Shown here in pieces: positions 28,133-37,184 of a DNA stretch of 39,219 nt. The notes beneath the pieces were generated by a model. That model ran no database searches, had not been told where the DNA came from, and saw only the letters and a list, made by a program, of their open reading frames with translations. Location: the NCBI GenBank assembly GCA_947491475.1, contig CANLKN010000027.1:1-39219 (forward strand), in the 5' to 3' direction. Position 1 is the stretch's first letter; every line of letters begins with the position of its first letter. This stretch comes from Akkermansiaceae bacterium (GTDB lineage: Bacteria; Verrucomicrobiota; Verrucomicrobiia; Verrucomicrobiales; Akkermansiaceae). The translations under genes and the position numbers were made by a program.

Positions 28133-29134
28133 TCAACCGGCCGCCGCCAGGATCGCAAAGGCCGCGAGGAAAAGGACGACTCCCGCCATCGCCCAGAGGC
28201 GGGCATCGCGATGGGCGTGCTTCCATTCGCCGGTGCGAATCCCCCATGCGGCGGAGACGAGGATCGAGATGCCCCCGTTGACCGCCCATCCGTAAACCGC
28301 CCCCGCCTGACCAAGCGCGGGGGAAGTCACGCTGTAGGTCACGATACCACCCAGCCATAGGAGACCGAGAGAAGCGGCGCGCAACCAATCGGAAGCAGGC
28401 GCTTCGCGGTAGCCCTGCCATCCTTCGCCGTGGTGGATTTTCCATGCGGTTGCGGTCGCATTGATGACAAAACCGCCTGACAGCGCGGGCAGCCAAACCG
28501 CCATGCTCGCTGCAACGGGAGTGACCCCGCTGGCTGTGGCCTGTGCGATCATCGGGCCTCCGTAGGCAAATGCGATATTGAGCATGGCTGATAGGGCTCC
28601 CGCCATGATGGCGACGGCGACCCCAATGAGCGAAGCCATCAATGTGGGAGCCGCCTTTTCGGCCGTGGCGGCGGCGCGATCCCGCAGGATCGAGGCCCAC
28701 GAGCTCACGCCAATCGCCACAATGAGCAACCCGAGTCCGGCGGCGAGTTGAGCACCTTCGCCGGGGCCGATCTTGGCGGTGCCGAGGACAAGCGGCCCGA
28801 CGCTTCCAACCAAGGTCACGGCCCCGCAGACAATCGCGTAGGCGAGGGAAAATCCCAGCCGCGGAATCGACACCGCGAACAGCAACGCTCCAATCCCCCA
28901 TCCCACACCGCAGCCAGCCACCAGCATCACCGCAACCGGATGAGCCGGGAAAACAGTTTCAAACAGCACCGGAGCAAAGCCGATGGCAAGGCTCGCAGGA
29001 ATCAGGACGAGTGCGACCACACAGTAAATCAGCCAGGTCTGGTCCCATGCAAGCCGCCGGACCTTTTTTGCGGGAATGGCGAAAGAACCGCTCAGGCAGC
29101 CCGCGAGAAGGATGCCGAGCCACGCGGGGTTCAT
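28133..29134 (-). CDS. RhaT-like symporter family protein (second copy)
   Basis: The 333-residue protein has about ten hydrophobic segments and the RhaT layout: a first segment GILLAGCLSGSFAIPAKKVR, then DQTWLIYCVVALVLIPASLA, AGCGVGWGIGALLFAVSI, and SGGFVINATATAWKIHHGEG. It differs clearly from the first RhaT-like protein (19265-20323), so the two probably import different sugars or products. It lies 33 bases behind the amidohydrolase gene and 57 before the ceramidase-like gene in operon B. The transported sugar is not known. Confidence 0.83.
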   Translation of the reverse strand: MNPAWLGILLAGCLSGSFAIPAKKVRRLAWDQTWLIYCVVALVLIPASLAIGFAPVLFETVFPAHPVAVMLVAGCGVGWGIGALLFAVSIPRLGFSLAYAIVCGAVTLVGSVGPLVLGTAKIGPGEGAQLAAGLGLLIVAIGVSSWASILRDRAAATAEKAAPTLMASLIGVAVAIMAGALSAMLNIAFAYGGPMIAQATASGVTPVAASMAVWLPALSGGFVINATATAWKIHHGEGWQGYREAPASDWLRAASLGLLWLGGIVTYSVTSPALGQAGAVYGWAVNGGISILVSAAWGIRTGEWKHAHRDARLWAMAGVVLFLAAFAILAAAG

Positions 29135-29167
29135 CCTAACCTCCCTGTCTTTTTCGATATCATCATA

Positions 29168-30472
29168 TCAGCTTTTTTGCGAGTAGGACGGGAGTTCCCC
29201 GGAGACATAGTTTTGCAGGTCCCTGATGATCGGGTCGTCGATGGGGCTTGCGAAATATTCCCGTGCGGAGGTGAGGAGATCGTCTGGCGCAAGGGGAATT
29301 CCCCGGCGGAAGACGGCTTTCACATTTCCGATATCATCGATCCGCTCAAGCGGATTCCCGACCACCGCCAGGAGATCGGCATCCATCCCGGCCCGGATGC
29401 GGCCAATCGTTTTTTCCAACCCGATGAGCCTGGCATTCGTCACCGTGGCCGCCCGCAGCGCATCCACCGGGCGGAGTCCGGCATCCACGTATTGGGCGAG
29501 TTCGTCGTGCAGGCCGAAGCCGGGAAGCAGGTTGATAAACGGCGAGTCGGTGCCCGCACCAAGCACGACGCCGCGTTCGTGACATCTCAACAGGAACCGC
29601 TTGATATGCGGCATCATCGACTGGAAGCGCAGCCGCTTCGAAGCCTCGCAGCGGCGGTAGGGAAAGCGCTCCCAAATATCGAGCAATTGGGGGTGCAGCC
29701 ATCGGCGGCGCCCGTCGTGCAGGAACGCATGTTCCATGGCCCGCCCCAGGCGATCCCACACGTTCACGGTGGGATTCATGGCCGTGCCATGCGCAAGAAA
29801 CCGGTCGATCAGCCGGTCATCTTCCTCCGTGTTGGATTCCCGCCACGCCACGTCGCATCGGCTGAAATGCTCGATCTCATCCAGTCCGGCAATGGCTGCC
29901 TCCTCTGCAGAGGTGCTGTTCAGGTGCGCCAGGACCTTGAGCCCGTGCGCGTGGCCTTCTTCGACCCCGGCGCGGAGCATCGGCTCGTTGAGGCTGGCAT
30001 ACAGTTTGATCGCATCGACGCCGTGGGAGACGTTGTCGCGAATCGCCGCCCGCAGGCTGGCCTCATCGGGATGGCGTTTCGCGATCTGCTGCCAGATCCC
30101 TTCCATGCCGTCCAGCGCCCAGCCGCAGCACAGGATGCGCGGACCCCGCGCCGGATCGCCGTGGTTTTTCTCCTTTTGTCCGAGAATCCAGCCAAGATCG
30201 TTGCCCACATCGCGCACGGTCGTGACGCCGGCCGCGAGATAGGCGGGTCCACAGCTTTCCGCGTAGTGGACATGCGCGTCGATCAACCCCGGCAGCAGGG
30301 TGCAACCGGGGAGCTCCCTGCGCTGCACGCCTGCTGGGATTTCACCCGCAGGCAGAATCGCCTCGATCCGGCCATCGGCGATCAACACGGCTTGGCCTGT
30401 TAGCATTTGATCCCCATCCCAAATCCGGCTGGGAATCAATGCTTGCCGCTGGATGTTCGGTGAAACGCTCAT
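29168..30472 (-). CDS. Imidazolonepropionase-like amidohydrolase
   Basis: The 434-residue protein has the binuclear-metal amidohydrolase set: LLPGLIDAHVHYAE (the HxH), VDAIKLYAS (the Lys that is often carboxylated), LKVLAHLNS and LDEIEHFSR (two further His), and GAGTDSPF (Asp). All metal residues are present, so it should be active. The family acts on cyclic amides, dipeptides, lactones and similar bonds; no signal peptide is visible, so it works in the cytoplasm. It starts inside the stop region of the upstream glycosidase (ATGA overlap at 30469-30472) and is translated with it. Confidence 0.85.
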   Translation of the reverse strand: MSVSPNIQRQALIPSRIWDGDQMLTGQAVLIADGRIEAILPAGEIPAGVQRRELPGCTLLPGLIDAHVHYAESCGPAYLAAGVTTVRDVGNDLGWILGQKEKNHGDPARGPRILCCGWALDGMEGIWQQIAKRHPDEASLRAAIRDNVSHGVDAIKLYASLNEPMLRAGVEEGHAHGLKVLAHLNSTSAEEAAIAGLDEIEHFSRCDVAWRESNTEEDDRLIDRFLAHGTAMNPTVNVWDRLGRAMEHAFLHDGRRRWLHPQLLDIWERFPYRRCEASKRLRFQSMMPHIKRFLLRCHERGVVLGAGTDSPFINLLPGFGLHDELAQYVDAGLRPVDALRAATVTNARLIGLEKTIGRIRAGMDADLLAVVGNPLERIDDIGNVKAVFRRGIPLAPDDLLTSAREYFASPIDDPIIRDLQNYVSGELPSYSQKS

Positions 30473-33291
30473 GGGGTGTGGACCGGCTTTTCGCCGCGGC
30501 CGAGAAAACCGAATAGCCGCTCGCGGACGGAGGGATCCCGCAGCGGGATCGCCTGGAGAAAGTTATAACTATAGACGAGGTGGCCTTCGTATCCGCAGGT
30601 CTTGCCGGACCAGTCGTAAAACTCGGCACCATAGGGGAAGATATCCACGACGCCGTTTTGGAATCCGCCGCCGTTGGGAAAGAACCCCTTGTGCTGGCGC
30701 TTGACCATTTTTTCCAGAATGGCATCGGCGCGCTCGTCGTTGCCCGCCATGTAGTTGGCCACCAGGAACCACATCGTCGTGGAGACAACCGCGCCGCCAT
30801 TCAGGTAGCGCTGGAAGGTTTCCGAGCCATCAGCCTTCGTCCCGCCCCAGCCCGCGAACTGCAGGTTGGCCGGCACCGGGCGGTAATTCAGCGGCACGCC
30901 AAGATCGAATCGATTGAAGCCAGATCCCTGCAAGGCGGTCCAATACTTGTCCAGCATGGTTTTGGCATCCGCCGGTTCCAGCAGGCCATACAGGGTGGCA
31001 AGGCTGGTCGGCACGTCGGAATGCACATCGTGCAATGCGCCGTCGAGGCTTCTCCACCAGGCGATCCAGCCGGTTTCCGGATTGAAGAACGTCTTGCGGA
31101 ACGACGCCTTGAGCTTGGCCGCGCGCCCGCCGTATCGGGCGGCGCCCTCGGCGTCTCCGGATTTCCCGGCAAGGGCTTCGAGGCACTTGAAGGCGCGATG
31201 CGCGAGGACGTTCACATAGGCGTTCTTGTGGCCGCTGCTATAGGTGTCGAAGGCCGTGTCGCCAAAGGCTCCGGTGCCCGCGTTTCCGGACAGCTTGGAT
31301 TCGATCAAGCCGTCGTCATCCACATCGCGGGCTTCCAGATAAGCGATCGCGGGAGCGAGCTTCGGCCACCATTTCTTCATCCATTCCATATCGCCCGTGG
31401 CCTCGACCACGCCCCAGAATCCGATGATGAGGGCCGGATTGGCATCCATCGCTCCGGGGTTGCGATTCACGTAGAGCACCTCGCCTTCCGGAGTGATTTT
31501 ATGGGTGAGGTGATATTCGACCGTATGGCGCAGGAAATCCGCGCCCGCGAGGCCGATGCCGCCCTTCGGCTGGAGCAGGACGTGATCCACCAGCCAGAAG
31601 AGGGTGGAACCGACGGGATTGCTGATGATGTTATTTCCCCAGACGCCCGCGAGGCTTCCGTCCGTGCCGTCGGTCGGTCCCCACTGCGAAGTCGCGAGGG
31701 GCAGGTTCCACCAACCGCGGCGGGCCTTGAGCCAGAGCTCCTCGCTCTTGCCGGGTGTCGGATTCTCCAGAGTCACCGGCGCGAACCCCATGACCAGTTT
31801 GGGCGGCGCATCCGCCGGTGAGCTGAACGCGAGCGTCGTCTCGCGGAGTTTGCGGCTGCCGGTGAAACGCGCCTCGGTGGGCAGCGCGGAGGTCACCGCC
31901 ATCGTGCCCATGTCGGGCGCGATCAACAAACCGGGAAGACGGCCCGTGTCGGGAAATGTCCAATCCGTCGCGTGAAAACTCGTGGCGCACATGCGGGGAT
32001 TGAGCTCCAGCGCCAATGTCAGACGCGCATCCGCGCCGGCCTTGATCGGATCCAGTTCCGCCGAGACGGTCAGTTTTCCATTCACCAGTGCGATGCGGAA
32101 ACTTCCCAACGCCTGTCCTTTTTCCCGCGCCAGTTGGCCGGTGAGATCCGTATTCGTGACGGCCAATGTCTCCACGAGGAGCGGCACATCGGACTCACCC
32201 GCACGCAGGGAAAACCGGAATGGCCGACGGAGCAGGTTGTTGCTTTCGCGCCCGCCACCCTCGGTGTCCCAGCCCAGGTGGGTGATCAGCCCGGTTTCTT
32301 TCAGCGCCTTCACCAGTAGGCCGGCGGTGGGGGATTCCCCCGCTTGCCCTGTCTGCCGCAAGCTGAGCGTCTCCGCCGCTTCCGCTTTCCGCGGCGAGGG
32401 TTCCAGCGAGGAACTCACCAGATCCGCGGCCGGGAACTGCCGTTCCCAAAGGGCCTGGGAGGCAGGCTCATGGACCGGCCATCCGCTCACCTTGCCCGAC
32501 CCGCTGCTCGTCACCAGCAGCGTGCCGCCATCACGCGACAGGCCGAGGTAGATGACCTGGCGGGCGGCTTCCCCGGTGATCCATGGTTTCGCCGGCGCCG
32601 CCCCGTCCGGCTCGGTCCGGAAAATCCCGTCCGCGTTCGTTGAGTAGAAAATCCGGCCGCTGTCATCTTCGAGCACGGCCCAGGGACTGTTCGGTGCCGT
32701 GGACAGCACGACCACTGCGGGATCAAAGCCTCCCGCCGGATTGCGCGGAAACCGAACGATGCGCTGGCCATTGAAGTCAGCCGCCAGCAGTCCTTTCGGC
32801 GACATCCAAATCTGGGAAAATACGGCACCGGCGGATTCCGCCGCCAAGCCCTTCCACTCGCCGGACAAGGCATCAATGCGATGGATTTTTCCCGCGTCGC
32901 CCTCCGCTACATAAAAATCGCCACCGGCTTTGGTGATGCCGGTGATACGCCCCACCGCGCGGCCGCCGCCGTCAGTCCCATGCCAGAAGGTGCCGCTCGG
33001 AATGCCGGTCGCGGGATCAATCCGCACGATGGTTCCGCCCTGCGAGGGAGTTCCGGTGCTGGCGTAGATGAATCCATCGGGTCCCTCCTCCATCGCGTTC
33101 AATGCTGGCAAGGCTTCGGCGAAACTCCGTGCGGGTGCCCCGGCATCTCCGGGAATCATACTTTGGATGCGCCCCGCCACATGGCTCGCTACGAGGCAGG
33201 TCGCGCCAGGGTCAGCCACTGAAGCCGAGTGGGCGGTTGAAGGAATACCTATAGCGGCGATGACCAGGAGTCCGAAGGGAATGTTTTTCAT
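30469..33291 (-). CDS. Secreted fusion of beta-propeller and six-hairpin glycosidase
   Basis: The 940-residue protein has a signal peptide (MKNIPFGLLVIAAIG, then the small residues STAHSAS). Residues about 30-290 contain repeated NHL/SMP-30-like strands (GPDGFIYASTGTP, DFYVAEGDAGKIHRID, RIFYSTNADGIFRT), a propeller. A linker and sheet domain follow, then from about 540 an (alpha/alpha)6 barrel (RRGWWNLPLATSQWG, DVDDDGLIESK, GHKNAYVNVLAHRAFKCLE, GWIAWWRS) as in GH78/GH63/GH95-like clans. The start is ATG 33291; the frame is open further upstream but the signal peptide begins here. As the first gene of operon B it should supply the sugar used by the following genes. The catalytic Glu/Asp were not fixed. 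Confidence 0.8.
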   Translation of the reverse strand: MKNIPFGLLVIAAIGIPSTAHSASVADPGATCLVASHVAGRIQSMIPGDAGAPARSFAEALPALNAMEEGPDGFIYASTGTPSQGGTIVRIDPATGIPSGTFWHGTDGGGRAVGRITGITKAGGDFYVAEGDAGKIHRIDALSGEWKGLAAESAGAVFSQIWMSPKGLLAADFNGQRIVRFPRNPAGGFDPAVVVLSTAPNSPWAVLEDDSGRIFYSTNADGIFRTEPDGAAPAKPWITGEAARQVIYLGLSRDGGTLLVTSSGSGKVSGWPVHEPASQALWERQFPAADLVSSSLEPSPRKAEAAETLSLRQTGQAGESPTAGLLVKALKETGLITHLGWDTEGGGRESNNLLRRPFRFSLRAGESDVPLLVETLAVTNTDLTGQLAREKGQALGSFRIALVNGKLTVSAELDPIKAGADARLTLALELNPRMCATSFHATDWTFPDTGRLPGLLIAPDMGTMAVTSALPTEARFTGSRKLRETTLAFSSPADAPPKLVMGFAPVTLENPTPGKSEELWLKARRGWWNLPLATSQWGPTDGTDGSLAGVWGNNIISNPVGSTLFWLVDHVLLQPKGGIGLAGADFLRHTVEYHLTHKITPEGEVLYVNRNPGAMDANPALIIGFWGVVEATGDMEWMKKWWPKLAPAIAYLEARDVDDDGLIESKLSGNAGTGAFGDTAFDTYSSGHKNAYVNVLAHRAFKCLEALAGKSGDAEGAARYGGRAAKLKASFRKTFFNPETGWIAWWRSLDGALHDVHSDVPTSLATLYGLLEPADAKTMLDKYWTALQGSGFNRFDLGVPLNYRPVPANLQFAGWGGTKADGSETFQRYLNGGAVVSTTMWFLVANYMAGNDERADAILEKMVKRQHKGFFPNGGGFQNGVVDIFPYGAEFYDWSGKTCGYEGHLVYSYNFLQAIPLRDPSVRERLFGFLGRGEKPVHTP

Positions 33292-33321
33292 GAAATGGAG
33301 GAAAGATTCGATAGGCCCGAC

Positions 33322-33360
33322 AAAAGGGCGCCGGTGCTTTTTATAAACGCACCGACGCCC
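33322..33360 (-). terminator. Rho-independent terminator of the PEP-CTERM gene
   Basis: A 12-bp stem (33349-33360 with 33326-33337, one G-T pair) with an 11-base loop is followed on the minus strand by TTTTG. It ends the gene at 33410-34369 before operon B starts at 33291. Confidence 0.8.
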
Positions 33361-33409
33361 CTCGGTAAAGCCGGACAGAAGTTGACCGAACAAATTCGAG
33401 ATCGGCCAA

Positions 33410-34369
33410 TCAGGCAAGTTTCAGACGTCGGCGACGGCTGGCCGCCGCAAAGCCTGCGAGCACCACGAGACCACACGTGGAAGGCTCAGGGACGGCATAA
33501 GCAAGGTATCTTGAATCGCCGAGAGCGATGAGATCGTTCTGCACCAAAACTCCACCCGTCGTGTATTGGTCCACGCCGGTGCTCGTGCTCACAAAGAGAT
33601 CGCTGCCGACTCTCAACACATCGGTGGCCTGCGTCACTCCCGTGGTGATGAAATCCGTGGCCGAGCCGGTGGCGATGTTGATCGAAATCACCTTGTTATA
33701 GGCCTGATCGGCAACAAAAAGGGTCGATTCATCCGCGCTCACGGCCAGCCCGCGGACGCCACCGCTCAAGCCCGATGCAATGAGAGTGACGGTGGGTGTT
33801 CCACCGACACCGAAGTTGTTGAGCTGGTAAACAAAGCCAGTGTAATCCGTGAAATAGTATCTCCCGGAAACCGAAGATGAGGTAATACCGGTCGCGTTGG
33901 TTGGATACAAACTATTTGGCCCGGGATTCACCGGGGTGGTATCGGTGGGATCCGCCGGATTGAATCCGCTGACCTGGGCCGCGCCAAGGCCATAAAAATA
34001 GGGATTCGCAATGACCAAGCCGTTGTTGAAGGTGACCCCGATCGTGGCCTTATTGACCCCGGCATAAGTGCTCGACATGATCGTTTTGGACGGGGATGTG
34101 CCGTTGAACGCATACTGGACGAGCGGGCCGTTATTGGCGGCGTCCGCAACATAGACATTGCCGGTGCTGTTATCCGCTGCCACTCCCTGCCAACTGGAAA
34201 CCGATCCAACATACGTATGCTCCAGCACTCCGCCAGAGCTGTAGCGGTAAACGCCGCTCGACGAGCTGACAACGATCGCAGCCTGCGTGGCTGTGAAGGA
34301 TCCGCCCATGACCAGGGCGGCAAGTGTCATGGTGACGGGCAATGAAGCGCGGGATATTCTTGTTTTCAT
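33410..34369 (-). CDS. PEP-CTERM secreted beta-propeller protein
   Basis: The 319-residue protein starts with a signal peptide (ASLPVTMTLAALVMGGSFTATQAA) that is 24 residues from Ala8. The body has propeller-like repeats (VVSSSSGVYRY, NVYVADAANNGPLVQY, GLAVSADESTLFVADQAYNK, DLFVSTSTGVDQY). The end is a PEP-CTERM sorting signal: VPEP, a hydrophobic helix GLVVLAGFAAA, then the basic tail SRRRRLKL. Such proteins are exported and processed by an exosortase, which is not in the window. It is closely related to the middle part of the next protein (34448-36559), at the DNA level too, which shows recent duplication. Confidence 0.88.
   Translation of the reverse strand: MKTRISRASLPVTMTLAALVMGGSFTATQAAIVVSSSSGVYRYSSGGVLEHTYVGSVSSWQGVAADNSTGNVYVADAANNGPLVQYAFNGTSPSKTIMSSTYAGVNKATIGVTFNNGLVIANPYFYGLGAAQVSGFNPADPTDTTPVNPGPNSLYPTNATGITSSSVSGRYYFTDYTGFVYQLNNFGVGGTPTVTLIASGLSGGVRGLAVSADESTLFVADQAYNKVISINIATGSATDFITTGVTQATDVLRVGSDLFVSTSTGVDQYTTGGVLVQNDLIALGDSRYLAYAVPEPSTCGLVVLAGFAAASRRRRLKLA
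33525..34200 (-). repeat. Duplicated propeller DNA, copy 1
   Basis: This stretch and 34923-35595 are nearly the same at the DNA level, in the same direction, about 1.4 kb apart, with only small in-frame differences. Boundaries are approximate. Confidence 0.8.
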
Positions 34370-34447
34370 GATTTTTGGATTGGTTTTTATGATTACTTTC
34401 TGATGTGAATTTGCTTTATAGGATTGAAGGTTTTCAGAGGGTTCTTC

Positions 34448-36559
34448 TTACGGAGTGGCCACCACGCGGGCGAACTTCTTCGTCGCGACGCCTTTCGGAA
34501 TCGTCACCATGATGGTATCGGGAGCGCCGCCGTTTTCGGCCACGGTGTAGGTGACACCATTGGGTCCGGTGCCGTCGATGGCACCGATGGCGATGTCATC
34601 CGCCGGGTTCCAGGTCACGAGATCGGCGCTGACCTGCACCTTCACGGCCACCGGCTGGAGCTCCGATTCATCGGAACGCGCGAAGGTGACGACCATGTCA
34701 GTGCCGGAACTGGCAACCGCAGGCCTCACGGACGGGTTGTCGTTGATGGTCGGATCACCGCCGAGCACGAACTCAAGCAGGTTGTTGAGTCCGTCATTGT
34801 CGAAATCAACTTCCTGAGCGGTGTTGGTGAAGGGATTGGCGAAGCTTCCGGAAGCCCATGAATCATAGGCGGAGGAAGAAATCGCGAAGTCGGTGTATGC
34901 CAGATAACGAGAGTCGGCGAGGAGGATGAGATCGTTCTGCACCAAAACTCCACCCGTCGTGTATTGGTCCACGCCGGTGCTCGTGCTCACAAAGAGATCG
35001 CTGCCGACTCTCAACACATCGGTGGCCTGAGGAACGCCCGTGGTGATGAAATCAGTGGCCACACCAGTGGCGATGTTGATCGAAATCACCTTGTTATAGG
35101 CCTGATCGGCAACAAAAAGGGTCGATTCATCCGCGCTCACGGCCAGCCCGCGGATGCCACCGCTCAAGCCCGATGCAATGAGAGTGACGGTGGGTGTTCC
35201 ACCGACACCGAAGTTGTTGAGCTGGTAAACAAAGCCGGTGTAATCCGTGAAGTAGTATCTCCCGGAAACCGAAGAAGAGGTAATGCCGGTCGCGTTGGAT
35301 GGATAGAAACTGTTTCCAGCCGCCGGGGTGGTATCGGTGGGATCCGCCGGATTGAATCCGCTGACCTGGGCCGCGCCAAGGCCATAAAAATAGGGATTCG
35401 CAATGACCAAGCCGTTGTTGAAGGTCACCCCAATGGTGGCCTTGGAGGAACCGGCAGCGTAATTACTCGACATGATCTCTTTGGTCGGGGATGTGCCGTT
35501 GAACGCATACTGGACGAGCGGTCCGTTATTGGCGGCGTCCGCAACATAGACATTGCCGGTGCTGTTATCCACCGCCACCCCCTGCCAACTGGAAGTGCTT
35601 GCGGCATACGTATGCTCCGGCCAGCCACCCCGATCATAGCGGTAAACGCCGCTGGACGAACTGACGATGAGTTTCCCGGCGACAGGTTCCGGCACAATCG
35701 CCAGATATCTGGAATTCGCGAGTGTGATGAGATCCGCCGTGACCAGAACACCTGCTGTCGTGTATTTGCTCACGCCAGTCGAGGTGCTGACGTAGAGGTG
35801 ATCGCCATCCCGCGCCACATCCGTAGCCCCCGTCACTCCGGTGGTGATGAAATCGGTGGCCACCCCGGACGCAACATCGATGGAGATCACCTTGTCATAA
35901 GCCTGATCGGCCACCCAGAGAGTGGATTCATCCGCGCTCAGGGCCAGGCCGCGGATGCCACCGCTCAAGCCCGTGGCAATGGTGGACATCACAGGCGTGC
36001 CACCAATCCCCAGGTCGTCGAATTGCAGGATGCTGCCGTTAAAGTCGGTGGCGAAATACCGGCCCGGTGTCGAAGAAGCCGTGATTCCGGTAGCCCCGGA
36101 TGGATAGTAGCGGCTGCTGGATGCCGGGACGGTGTCGGTGGGAGCCGCAGGATTGAATGCGGTCACTTCCGCCGCGCCGAGACCATAAAAATAGGGAGTG
36201 GTGACGATCAACCCGCCTTGAGAGACGATTCCGATGGTGGCTTTTGAGAGCCCTCCGGCGTAGCCCGCGGACATGATCGTCTTGGACGGGGTGATGCCGT
36301 TGATTTCATACTGCACGACCGGGCCGTTGTTGGCCGCATCCGCGACAAAAACCGTATGGGTCGTGCGGTCCCACGCCACCCCCTGCCAGTTGGCGGTCCC
36401 ATCTTCAACGTAGGTGTGCTCCCAGGCCCCTGCGAAGTCGTAACGATAAACACCACTCGACGAGCTGACGATGATGTCCGCATGGACGGTCCCGGTTGAA
36501 ATGGCCAGGAACGAGGCGGCGAGCGCCGTTTTCAGGCGCGATGAGGTCGAGGATTTCAT
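34448..36559 (-). CDS. Secreted double-propeller protein with fossil PEP motif and calcium-type C-terminal domain
   Basis: The 703-residue protein has a signal peptide (TALAASFLAISTGTVHA), a first propeller (about 27-288), then VPEP at 289-292, then a second propeller (about 296-556) nearly identical to the PEP-CTERM neighbour. After it, YDSWASGSFANPFTN and DFDNDGLNNLLEF form the DxDxDGL calcium-type domain that is common at the end of secreted Verrucomicrobia proteins. The VPEP is not followed by a transmembrane helix, so it cannot sort the protein. It looks like the joint left when a copy was fused to another. The gene has no PEP-CTERM end of its own. Its binding partner is unknown. Confidence 0.85.
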   Translation of the reverse strand: MKSSTSSRLKTALAASFLAISTGTVHADIIVSSSSGVYRYDFAGAWEHTYVEDGTANWQGVAWDRTTHTVFVADAANNGPVVQYEINGITPSKTIMSAGYAGGLSKATIGIVSQGGLIVTTPYFYGLGAAEVTAFNPAAPTDTVPASSSRYYPSGATGITASSTPGRYFATDFNGSILQFDDLGIGGTPVMSTIATGLSGGIRGLALSADESTLWVADQAYDKVISIDVASGVATDFITTGVTGATDVARDGDHLYVSTSTGVSKYTTAGVLVTADLITLANSRYLAIVPEPVAGKLIVSSSSGVYRYDRGGWPEHTYAASTSSWQGVAVDNSTGNVYVADAANNGPLVQYAFNGTSPTKEIMSSNYAAGSSKATIGVTFNNGLVIANPYFYGLGAAQVSGFNPADPTDTTPAAGNSFYPSNATGITSSSVSGRYYFTDYTGFVYQLNNFGVGGTPTVTLIASGLSGGIRGLAVSADESTLFVADQAYNKVISINIATGVATDFITTGVPQATDVLRVGSDLFVSTSTGVDQYTTGGVLVQNDLILLADSRYLAYTDFAISSSAYDSWASGSFANPFTNTAQEVDFDNDGLNNLLEFVLGGDPTINDNPSVRPAVASSGTDMVVTFARSDESELQPVAVKVQVSADLVTWNPADDIAIGAIDGTGPNGVTYTVAENGGAPDTIMVTIPKGVATKKFARVVATP
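34923..35595 (-). repeat. Duplicated propeller DNA, copy 2
   Basis: Partner of 33525-34200. It lies inside the 703-residue gene and encodes its second propeller. Boundaries are approximate. Confidence 0.8.
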
Positions 36560-36733
36560 TGGGATTTTGATGGTTGGGTTGTTGTGAAGAGATTGTGCGA
36601 GGTCCGGAATTTAGGACTTTGGCACGCAGGCTCAATCAAATGCTGGGGGGCATAAACGCACAATGAGACGGTCAAAACCGACATGGCCCAGACCAGCCAA
36701 CCCACTGCATTTGCAAATGTCGCGGCGCTGTCT
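36560..36733. other. Upstream region of the double-propeller gene
   Basis: This should hold the promoter for the minus-strand gene ending at 34448. No clear promoter or repeat was found here. Confidence 0.35.
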
Positions 36734-36990
36734 TCACATCTCCCGCTCGCTGTCGGTCACACGCGCCCAGAACAGATCCAAATGATCGGTCGGCGGCAGA
36801 ATGTGCGTATTGCCGGGGAACAGGCCGCGTGAAGCCAGGATCGCCTGACTTTTGGAACCGGTTTCAGGATCCACCCGGAGCTGGGAGGCGGTCAGGCCGA
36901 GGTGTTTCTTCATCGCGAAGGTCAATTCCTGGACGAATCCGCAAGCGTCTCGGCCAGCAGCACGAGAATATTGAAGATGGCAACCTGCAC
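36734..36990 (-). pseudogene. Probable frameshifted gene remnant, family unknown
   Basis: Two open frames on the minus strand fit end to end if one base is added at 36926-36930 (AGGAA read as AGGGAA). The first gives VQVAIFNILVLLAETLADSSR and the second ELTFAMKKHLGLTASQLRV onward to ARVTDSEREM. The joined chain of about 85 residues reads like ordinary protein. I do not recognise it. It may instead be two chance frames. The remaining gap to 37184 shows no other gene. Confidence 0.3.
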
Positions 36991-37184
36991 AGGGAAATGG
37001 TATGTCGAGCCAGTTTGGGGCTGGCTCGACGCAGATGATTTCGAAAAGCCAGCTTAATTCTCCAAGGGCGCGATACTCTCCTAACTCCGGTATTCATCAC
37101 CGCCAAAACGCCACGAGCGCTAATAAATTTTGAGACTCCCTACATTTGAACTTGCAACTTAGGTATAACGATATACTCCTTTCT

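Noticed and set aside
28748-30403. 551-codon plus-strand frame opposite the amidohydrolase and symporter
   Set aside because: It is antisense to two recognised genes and its protein has no known motif; it is a by-product of GC-rich codons.
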